Below, piece after piece: positions 1-4,780 of a stretch of 6,478 nucleotides of DNA. How positions within the stretch are numbered: the first letter of the stretch is position 1; every line of letters begins with the position of its first letter. The translations under genes were made by a program, and so were the position numbers. The notes under the pieces were generated by a model. It was given only the letters and a program-made list of their open reading frames with translations. It was not told where the DNA came from and ran no database searches. Source of the stretch: Synergistaceae bacterium (GTDB lineage Bacteria > Synergistota > Synergistia > Synergistales > Synergistaceae); the NCBI GenBank assembly GCA_030539135.1, contig JAUNSQ010000089.1, positions 1-6,478 of the forward strand, written 5' to 3'.

Positions 1-467
1 TCCGAGCCGTTCTTAAAAAGCCCCTTGAGCGTTATAAGCGCGTGCTTTCTCTTATCCAGCGTGTAGAGCTTGTGCGTCGTGGAGGATGAACCTACGGCGT
101 TGAGCACATGCACGTCAAACGCGAGGGTCGCGCTGTTGTCGACCTTTATCGTGTAGCCAGAGTCGACCGCTAGGTGTCCCGTCTCGCTTGCCGGATCGCT
201 GAGCATATCGTTGACGCCCTTGCAGTAATCGTTTATCACTTGGACAGAGTCGGACATGAGGCTGGCGTTGAGGGCAGTCTGAGCTTTCTTATCGATGAGC
301 CCTGTGACTATTGGCGTTACGACTTTTGCCGTGAAACCTTTATACGTGGATTGGTAAGTGCTGAACGTCGCGACCGCGACGCTGTCGACCTTTTTGGCTG
401 TCGCCGCAAAAGCCGGAAGAGCTGAGAGCGCGATGACAAGTATTGCGGTAATTAATGTCTTTTTCAT
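1..467 (-). CDS. Exported DUF4163/DUF3298-like (PdaC/RsiV-type) protein, C-terminus beyond window edge
   Basis: Seen: an open frame of 155 codons reads from ATG at 467 to the left edge without a stop. A GAGGGG ribosome binding site lies at 474-479, six bases before the start. The N-terminus is a classical signal peptide: Lys-Lys, a hydrophobic stretch (about residues 5-18), then a signal peptidase I site Ala-Phe-Ala|Ala after residue 21. The mature part is rich in Ser, Thr and Val. Residues 51-67 (TPIVTGLIDKK, then an Asn) resemble the 'yP.i.gl.d...q..iN' pattern of DUF4163. Residues 147-155 (LKGLFKNGS) resemble the 'L.dLFk.gs' segment of DUF3298. Known: this pair occurs in the polysaccharide deacetylase PdaC and the extracytoplasmic part of anti-sigma factor RsiV, and in many stand-alone secreted proteins of unknown role. 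Inference: a periplasmic or cell-surface protein; no enzymatic function can be assigned. It follows the flavodiiron gene on the same strand after 59 bases with no clear terminator between, so read-through is possible. Confidence 0.8.
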   Translation of the reverse strand, partial: MKKTLITAILVIALSALPAFAATAKKVDSVAVATFSTYQSTYKGFTAKVVTPIVTGLIDKKAQTALNASLMSDSVQVINDYCKGVNDMLSDPASETGHLAVDSGYTIKVDNSATLAFDVHVLNAVGSSSTTHKLYTLDKRKHALITLKGLFKNGS

Positions 468-526
468 ATTAAACCCCTCGCTTTCAATATCTGAATGTCT
501 GTAACTGTTTTATCATTCTATCATGA

Positions 527-1732
527 TTATTGCTGTTTGTTCTTAATCATTTTCGCGACGTTTGCGCCGAGCTGTCTGCACAACCCTAAGTCGTTATCCG
601 TTGGGCATGACTTGACCTCGACAGACGGTTCCGCAAGCTCCCAGCCGCCGTTCTGTTCCGCAAAGAGCTGCAGCTCTGCCAGCGCGCCCTTGCTCCAGCT
701 GTATGAGCCGCAGATACCGAGCACGCGGTTCTTCATCATTTTATTGGCGAGCGTGCGGCAGAGGTGAGCTACAGGCGGATAAAGCTCAGTATTGTATGTG
801 CAGCTTCCTATCACTAGCCCTCTGTATTTCCATATATCACGTACCATGAAGGAGATGTTTGAGCGCGACGCGTCATGGACTATGACGTCCTGTATGCCGT
901 TCTCGCTGAGGGACCTGGCTATCGCGTCCGTCATGAACTTAGTGTTGCCGTACATCGAACCGTAAACTACTACGACCCCCTCTTCCGTCTCGTGGCGGCT
1001 CCATTTGTCGTAAAGGTCTACTATATGCCATGGGTTCGTGCGGTGTATCGGTCCATGGGCGGGGCAGATCATCTTTAAGTCCAGTCCGCGCACTTTAGCG
1101 ATGGCCTTTTGTGTCGGCGCGGCGTAACGTCCGACGATATTAGCGAAGTAACGCAGCGTCTCCGATTCGTAATGCGCCATATCAAGCTCGTCGTCGAATA
1201 TCCCGCCTTCAAGCGCGGAGAACCCGCCGAAAGCGTCGGTGGAGAAGAGGACCTTCTCAGTGGTATCGTAAGTCACCATACTCTCCGGCCAGTGGACCAT
1301 CGGAATTAGCGCAAAGGTAAGTTTGTGGCGCCCAAGGTCCAGCACGTCGCCATCTTTCACCTCAACGATACCGTCTGTAATGCCGTAAAAAGCGTCGAGC
1401 ATCTCTATCGTTTTTTTATTCCCCACGATTTTCATGTTGGGGTATAGCTGCCTTAGCATTCTTATCGAGCCTGAATGGTCCGGCTCCATGTGGTCGACTA
1501 TGAGGTAATCTATCTGTTTCCCATTTGGCAGGATAGAATTCAGGCGCTCAATGTAATCGGAGAGGTTAGCGCTCTTGATGGTGTCGATCAGCGCCGTTTT
1601 CTCGTCGTTGATCAAATATGCGTTATACGCTACGCCGCGCGGAAGTGACCATAATCCCTCGAACAAATCTGTTTCGCGGTCGTTGCCGCCTATCCAGTAG
1701 ATCGAATCTGTGACCTTGATTGCCTTCTGCAT
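527..1732 (-). CDS. fprA: A-type flavoprotein / flavodiiron protein (oxygen or NO reductase)
   Basis: A 401-residue cytoplasmic flavodiiron protein, the usual size for the two-domain class A form. Residues 1 to about 245 form a metallo-beta-lactamase-like domain carrying the full diiron ligand set: H81, E83, D85 and H86 in HMEPDHSG, H147 in MVHWPE, D166 in STDAFGG and H226 in CPAHGP. Residues about 252-400 form a flavodoxin domain with the FMN phosphate loop YGSMYGNT (257-264). Known: such proteins take electrons, usually from rubredoxin, and reduce O2 to water and/or NO to N2O, protecting anaerobes. No rubredoxin or extra C-terminal domain is fused. Start choice: ATG at 1732 has AAAGGAG at 1743-1749, ten bases upstream. 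An in-frame ATG-ATG at 1771 would add 13 residues but has no ribosome binding site, lies near the predicted transcription start, and precedes the conserved beginning of the family. Whether O2 or NO is the physiological substrate cannot be told from sequence. Confidence 0.93.
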   Translation of the reverse strand: MQKAIKVTDSIYWIGGNDRETDLFEGLWSLPRGVAYNAYLINDEKTALIDTIKSANLSDYIERLNSILPNGKQIDYLIVDHMEPDHSGSIRMLRQLYPNMKIVGNKKTIEMLDAFYGITDGIVEVKDGDVLDLGRHKLTFALIPMVHWPESMVTYDTTEKVLFSTDAFGGFSALEGGIFDDELDMAHYESETLRYFANIVGRYAAPTQKAIAKVRGLDLKMICPAHGPIHRTNPWHIVDLYDKWSRHETEEGVVVVYGSMYGNTKFMTDAIARSLSENGIQDVIVHDASRSNISFMVRDIWKYRGLVIGSCTYNTELYPPVAHLCRTLANKMMKNRVLGICGSYSWSKGALAELQLFAEQNGGWELAEPSVEVKSCPTDNDLGLCRQLGANVAKMIKNKQQ

Positions 1733-1745
1733 GAGTTGCCAACTC
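1733..1745 (-). promoter_or_regulatory. Palindrome between and over the fprA ribosome binding site and start codon
   Basis: On the minus strand GAGTTGGCAACTC is an inverted repeat (GAGTT / AACTC with a three-base loop). It begins inside the AAAGGAG ribosome binding site and ends directly before the ATG at 1732. If it folds in the mRNA it would tie up the GAG of the Shine-Dalgarno or shorten its effective ten-base spacing to the start. The stem is short, so any regulatory role is inference. Confidence 0.35.
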
Positions 1746-1777
1746 CTTTGTAGTTTTGTCCTGCGCATCATTATTAC

Positions 1778-1806
1778 TATATATACCGCAAATTTTAAAT
1801 AGTAAA
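1778..1806 (-). promoter_or_regulatory. Candidate sigma-70 promoter for fprA
   Basis: On the minus strand TTTACT (1801-1806, four of six against TTGACA) is followed after 17 bases by TATATA (1778-1783, four of six against TATAAT) in AT-rich DNA. Transcription would begin near 1771, giving a leader of about 40 bases that includes the AAAGGAG site. This placement also argues against the alternative start codon at 1771. Overlapping TATA repeats make the exact -10 uncertain. Confidence 0.35.
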
Positions 1807-1931
1807 TATGTGTAATTTAACGGGCGTGGCTGGCGTCATTTTGATGTAAATATTATATTCATACAAGAAAGATTTTTCGGAATATTTAATTTATAATGGA
1901 ATTACGTGAGAAAAAATTTAAATATAAAAAA

Positions 1932-2013
1932 TTGTGAACTAAAAAATCAGCGCTATGACCGTAATCTTAAGAGACGATGTCCGTATGCTGGGACGAAAAT
2001 GCAAGATTGTGAA
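1932..2013 (+). repeat. Two direct copies of TTGTGAA (possible Rex half-sites)
   Basis: TTGTGAA occurs at 1932-1938 and 2007-2013, 75 bases apart (about seven helical turns), both in the same orientation. The second runs into a GAATTC core with partial symmetry (ATTG...CAAT). TTGTGAA is exactly one half of the Rex operator (TTGTGAA-N4-TTCACAA), but neither copy has a good inverted partner at the right distance. The copies may be chance in AT-rich DNA. Confidence 0.3.
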
Positions 2014-2049
2014 TTCAATTTTTATTTGTCTAAAATGAGCGGTCAATTG

Positions 2050-2078
2050 TTGCAATTTTTATCAACCTGCTTAATAAT
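2050..2078 (+). promoter_or_regulatory. Candidate sigma-70 promoter for the methylmalonyl-CoA operon
   Basis: TTGCAA (2050-2055, four of six against TTGACA) and AATAAT (2073-2078, five of six against TATAAT) are separated by 17 bases. Transcription would start near 2085, leaving a leader of about 75 bases before the GTG start. An inverted GTTG-N10-CAAC (2049-2066) overlaps the -35 and could be an operator. The perfect TATAAT at 1892-1897 is a competing candidate but has no matching -35 and would give a leader of about 255 bases. Confidence 0.4.
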
Positions 2079-2114
2079 AACACTATCTAGTGATTTATCC
2101 CAAGCAGTGTGCAG

Positions 2115-2135
2115 GTGTCCGTTCAACACGGTCAC
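2115..2135 (+). promoter_or_regulatory. Leader hairpin just upstream of the mutase ribosome binding site
   Basis: GTG-T-CCGT, loop TCAAC, then ACGG-T-CAC: seven base pairs with one T-T mismatch and a five-base loop. It ends ten bases before the AAGGAGG at 2146-2152. No T-tract follows, so it is not a terminator. It may stabilise the 5' end of the message or affect ribosome loading; function is inference. Confidence 0.4.
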
Positions 2136-2160
2136 ATAACGTTTTAAGGAGGCGGAGTAA

Positions 2161-3840
2161 GTGTTCGATTCAAAACAGCTTCAGGAAGTATCAGAGGGAC
2201 AGAAACTTTATGATGCAGCAGTTGAGAAGGCTCTTGTAAAGGGGCCAGAGCGCAAGGCTAACTTCACGACAGGTGGCGGTATTCCTCTTAAGAGGACGTA
2301 TACGCCGGCAGATGTCGACAACGTCGACTACAGCAAAGACCTTGGTTTCCCAGGTGAATTCCCTTATACGCGAGGCGTGCAGCCCACGATGTATCGCGGA
2401 CGTTTCTGGACGATGCGTCAGTATGCTGGATTCGCGACGGCTGAAGATTCAAACAAACGTTACCGTTATCTTCTCAGCCAGGGTACGACGGGACTTTCGG
2501 TCGCTTTTGACCTTCCGACACAGATAGGCTATGACTCGGACGACCCGATGGCGATCGGCGAATGCGGCAAAGTCGGCGTCGCTATTGACAGCCTTGCCGA
2601 TGCGGAGATACTCTTCGACCAGATCCCGCTGGATAAGGTCTCGACATCCATGACGATCAACGCCCCAGCGTCCGTACTCCTCTCCATGTACATTGCAGTC
2701 GCCGAGAAACAGGGCGTCCCCATGAGCGCTCTTTCCGGCACGATACAGAACGACATCCTTAAAGAATATATCGCGCGCGGCACGTATATCTTCCCGCCGA
2801 AGCCGTCGATGCGTCTCATCACCGACATCTTTAAGTTCTGCAGCGAAAATATCCCGAAGTGGAACACTATCTCCATCTCCGGCTACCATATCCGCGAAGC
2901 TGGCTCGACGGCTATCCAGGAAGTGGCTTTCACGCTAGCCGACGGTATCGCCTACATTGAGGCGGCGATCAAATCGGGACAGGATCCTAACGTGTTCGGC
3001 AAACGCCTCTCCTTCTTCTTCAACGCTCATAACGATTTCCTCGAAGAAGTCGCTAAGTTCCGCGCGGCGCGTAAGCTCTGGGCAAAGATCATGAAAGAAC
3101 GCTTTGGCGTCACGGACAAACACGCGCTCACGCTTCGCTTCCACACACAGACGGCGGGATGCACGCTTACCGCGCAGCAGGCGGAGAACAACATCGTTCG
3201 CGTCGGCATCCAGACGATGGCCGCGGTATGCGGAGGCACACAGTCTCTCCATACAAACAGCCTTGACGAAGCCCTCGCGCTTCCAACGGACAAGTCGGTA
3301 CGCATCGCCCTTCGCACGCAGCAAATAGTAGCTTACGAATCGGGCATCACCAACGTAGTCGACCCTCTCGCGGGGAGCTATGCCATTGAAGCTCTTACGA
3401 AGCAGATCGAAGACGGCGCTTGGGAATACATCAAGAAGATCGACGAGATCGGCGGAATGCTCACTGCTATCGAAAAAGGCTATCCGCAGAAGCACATACA
3501 GGATGCTGCCTACGATTACCAGAAATCTATTGAATCAGGCGACCGCGTTATCGTCGGAGTCAACAAGTTCCATATCGACGAAGACATGTCGGAGCGCAAG
3601 CTCCTTAAAGTTGACGCCAGCGTTGGAGTCAACCAGATCAATAAGCTCCACGCCATGAAAGAGAAACGCGACAACGTCAAAGTCAAGAATTGCCTCGAAG
3701 CTATCCGTAAGGGCGCGCAGGGGGACGACAATCTTATGCCTCTCATCCTCGACGCTGTTCGCAACTATGCGACAGAGGGCGAGATTTGCGGCGTTCTTCG
3801 TGACGTGTTTGGCGAATATAAGGAAAACGTGGTCCTTTAG
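2161..3840 (+). CDS. mcmA1: Methylmalonyl-CoA mutase, large (catalytic) subunit
   Basis: A 559-residue TIM-barrel subunit of AdoCbl-dependent methylmalonyl-CoA mutase, interconverting succinyl-CoA and (R)-methylmalonyl-CoA in the cytoplasm. The family signature RGVQPTMYRGRFWTMRQYAG starts at residue 71 and is followed by GLSVAFDLPTQIGYDSDDP (111-129). Residues matching the Propionibacterium catalytic set are present: Y78 (Y89 there), R206 (R207), Y242 and H243 (Y243/H244, in ISGYHIREAG). Tyr and Arg at the first two positions favour methylmalonyl-CoA; isobutyryl-CoA mutases carry Phe and Gln there. The chain ends at the barrel and lacks the C-terminal B12 domain, which is the separate next gene, so this is the split type also found in archaea and various anaerobes. 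Start: GTG at 2161 with a perfect AAGGAGG (2146-2152) eight bases upstream. It is the first gene of the operon. No mutase chaperone gene (meaB/argK) lies beside it in this window. Confidence 0.96.
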   Translation: MFDSKQLQEVSEGQKLYDAAVEKALVKGPERKANFTTGGGIPLKRTYTPADVDNVDYSKDLGFPGEFPYTRGVQPTMYRGRFWTMRQYAGFATAEDSNKRYRYLLSQGTTGLSVAFDLPTQIGYDSDDPMAIGECGKVGVAIDSLADAEILFDQIPLDKVSTSMTINAPASVLLSMYIAVAEKQGVPMSALSGTIQNDILKEYIARGTYIFPPKPSMRLITDIFKFCSENIPKWNTISISGYHIREAGSTAIQEVAFTLADGIAYIEAAIKSGQDPNVFGKRLSFFFNAHNDFLEEVAKFRAARKLWAKIMKERFGVTDKHALTLRFHTQTAGCTLTAQQAENNIVRVGIQTMAAVCGGTQSLHTNSLDEALALPTDKSVRIALRTQQIVAYESGITNVVDPLAGSYAIEALTKQIEDGAWEYIKKIDEIGGMLTAIEKGYPQKHIQDAAYDYQKSIESGDRVIVGVNKFHIDEDMSERKLLKVDASVGVNQINKLHAMKEKRDNVKVKNCLEAIRKGAQGDDNLMPLILDAVRNYATEGEICGVLRDVFGEYKENVVL

Positions 3841-3873
3841 GTTTTCCGGTGAGCAGATAAGGAGGAATAGATT

Positions 3874-4287
3874 ATGGATCGTAAAATTCGCGTAGTTGTT
3901 GCGAAGCCAGGACTTGATGGTCATGACCGTGGTGCAAAGGTCGTAGCAAGAGCGTTTAGAGATGCCGGTATGGAAGTCATCTACACAGGACTTCGCCAGA
4001 CCCCGGAGCAGATAGTTGCCACCGCGATACAGGAAGACGCCGACGCGATCGGTATCAGCATTCTTTCGGGCGCGCATGAATACTGCTTCAAGACGATAAT
4101 AGAACTGCTTAAAGAGAAAAACGCGGAAGATATCATAGTGTTTGGCGGCGGAGTTATCCCCGAGACAGATTATCCTACGCTTCTCGGTTTTGGCGCTGGG
4201 GCTATCTTCGGTCCTGGCACTCCGACGACGGAGACTATAGAATGGCTTGAGAAGGCCGTTGCAGAAAAGAGAGCGAAAGAGGCGTAA
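3874..4287 (+). CDS. mcmA2: Methylmalonyl-CoA mutase, small cobalamin-binding subunit
   Basis: A 137-residue protein made of a single B12-binding Rossmann-like domain. The base-off/His-on signature is complete: D15-x-H17-x-x-G20 (in KPGLDGHDRG), where H17 would be the lower axial ligand of cobalt, then S62-x-L64 (in ISILSG), then the Gly run G91-G93 (in VFGGGVIPE). It corresponds to the C-terminal domain of single-chain mutases and would pair with the preceding large subunit, placing AdoCbl over the barrel. ATG at 3874 has AAGGAGG at 3859-3865, eight bases upstream. The gap from the large-subunit stop is 33 bases with no terminator, so the two are co-transcribed. Small B12 subunits of glutamate mutase and related isomerases share the fold, but the neighbour and the KPGLDGHDRGA-type N-terminus identify it as the mutase partner. 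Confidence 0.95.
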   Translation: MDRKIRVVVAKPGLDGHDRGAKVVARAFRDAGMEVIYTGLRQTPEQIVATAIQEDADAIGISILSGAHEYCFKTIIELLKEKNAEDIIVFGGGVIPETDYPTLLGFGAGAIFGPGTPTTETIEWLEKAVAEKRAKEA

Positions 4288-4293
4288 CGATTT

Positions 4294-4698
4294 ATGAAAA
4301 TCAAAAACGTAGACCATATAGGCGTCGCCGTTAAGAGCATCGACGAAGCCCTGAAATTCTGGGAAGAGGCGCTTGGCGTCAAATGCCACGGGATTGAAGA
4401 AGTAGCCGAACAGAGAGTCAAGACGGCATTTCTTCCTATCGACGACACAGAATTCGAGCTTCTCGAAGGCACAACGGAAGACAGCCCAGTATCCAAGTTT
4501 ATCGAAGCTAAAGGGCAGGGGATCCAGCATGTGGCGGTCAGGGTCGATGATATCGAAGCGACTCTTGCCGAGCTCAAAGAGAAGGGCGTTCGTCTTATAG
4601 ACGAAAAGCCTCGTATTGGCGCTGGCGGAGCGAAGATAGCATTCGTCCACCCTAAGTCAAGCGGCGGAGTGTTGCTGGAAATTTGTCAGCGTGATTAA
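4294..4698 (+). CDS. mce: Methylmalonyl-CoA epimerase
   Basis: A 134-residue vicinal-oxygen-chelate (glyoxalase/bleomycin-resistance fold) enzyme that interconverts (R)- and (S)-methylmalonyl-CoA, linking the mutase (R form) to the decarboxylase (S form). It is built from two beta-alpha-beta-beta-beta modules, about residues 1-60 and 74-134. Likely metal ligands are H8 (VDHIGVAV), E55 (EFELLEG; a Gln in some homologues), H79 (GIQHVAVRV) and E129 (VLLEICQ). The segment KPRIGAGGAKIAFVHPKS (105-122) is typical of the family. The start at 4294 is six bases after the previous stop. Its only plausible ribosome binding site, GAGG at 4279-4282, lies inside the end of the small-subunit gene, which suggests translational coupling. 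A T-tract hairpin follows the stop. Confidence 0.95.
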   Translation: MKIKNVDHIGVAVKSIDEALKFWEEALGVKCHGIEEVAEQRVKTAFLPIDDTEFELLEGTTEDSPVSKFIEAKGQGIQHVAVRVDDIEATLAELKEKGVRLIDEKPRIGAGGAKIAFVHPKSSGGVLLEICQRD

Positions 4699-4701
4699 AT
4701 A

Positions 4702-4744
4702 TAACATCGGCTGTTTATTTTAACAGCCGACGTTAATGTTTTTT
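4702..4744 (+). terminator. Intra-operon hairpin with T-tract (leaky terminator or attenuator) between mce and mmdA
   Basis: A perfect nine-base-pair stem TCGGCTGTT / AACAGCCGA (4707-4715 with 4722-4730) closes a six-base loop. Past a single A-C mismatch it extends by four more pairs (TAAC 4702-4705 with GTTA 4732-4735). Six T residues follow at 4739-4744, four bases after the extended stem. This is nearly a rho-independent terminator, but the gap before the T-tract makes it imperfect. Since the next gene belongs to the same pathway and strand, partial termination or an mRNA processing/stability site is likelier than a true operon end. Confidence 0.65.
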
Positions 4745-4759
4745 ATGTACCAAACAAAC

Positions 4760-4780
4760 AAGGAGGCTAGAAATGTAATG
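4760..4780 (+). promoter_or_regulatory. mmdA ribosome binding site with ATG-TAA start-stop overlapping the start codon
   Basis: AAGGAGG (4760-4766) is followed after six bases by an out-of-frame ATG (4773-4775) whose next codon is TAA (4776-4778). The last A of that stop is the first base of the in-frame ATG (4778-4780) of mmdA, eleven bases from the Shine-Dalgarno. The better-spaced ATG would thus start and stop at once, with possible TAATG-type reinitiation at the real gene. Confidence 0.5.

Larger units (their letters stand above)
1750..2160. other. AT-rich divergent intergenic region between fprA and the mutase operon
   Basis: About 410 bases separate the ribosome binding site of fprA from the mutase start. 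The DNA is clearly more AT-rich than the flanking genes, especially 1850-2100. It holds candidate promoters in both directions, two TTGTGAA copies, a perfect TATAAT at 1892-1897 lacking a recognisable -35 at 16-18 bases, and a hairpin at 2115-2135. I looked for a cobalamin riboswitch, because the first plus-strand gene encodes a B12 enzyme, and found no conserved B12-box-like GCCACT element. A 77-codon frame at 1906-2139 is Lys/Asn-rich, has a GTG start without a ribosome binding site, and is not called a gene. Confidence 0.7.

Noticed and set aside
468..526. Terminator between fprA and the exported-protein gene
   Set aside because: Only a five-base-pair AT-rich stem (ATCAT/ATGAT) without a T-tract is present on the minus strand.
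1733..1771. Alternative fprA start giving 13 extra residues
   Set aside because: The ATG-ATG at 1771 has no Shine-Dalgarno and sits near the predicted transcription start; the ATG at 1732 has AAAGGAG and matches the family N-terminus.
1906..2139. 77-codon plus-strand frame between fprA and the mutase gene
   Set aside because: GTG start without a ribosome binding site, Lys/Asn-rich composition expected from AT-rich non-coding DNA, and no recognisable family; it occupies the putative promoter region of the operon.
1900..2160. Cobalamin riboswitch ahead of the B12-dependent mutase
   Set aside because: No B12-box-like conserved core or the expected multi-helix arrangement could be found by eye.
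2449..3495. Several 96-186-codon minus-strand frames inside the mutase large-subunit gene
   Set aside because: They mirror a gene with strong motif evidence; Arg/Ser/Asp-rich low-quality translations without ribosome binding sites.
3535..4650. 371-codon minus-strand frame antisense to the mutase and epimerase genes
   Set aside because: It overlaps three confidently identified genes on the other strand, has no family resemblance, and its composition is what the reverse frame of these codons yields.
4736..4777. Alternative mmdA start giving 14 extra residues
   Set aside because: The ATG abuts the hairpin and runs into the T-tract, and has no ribosome binding site; the extension includes the real Shine-Dalgarno.
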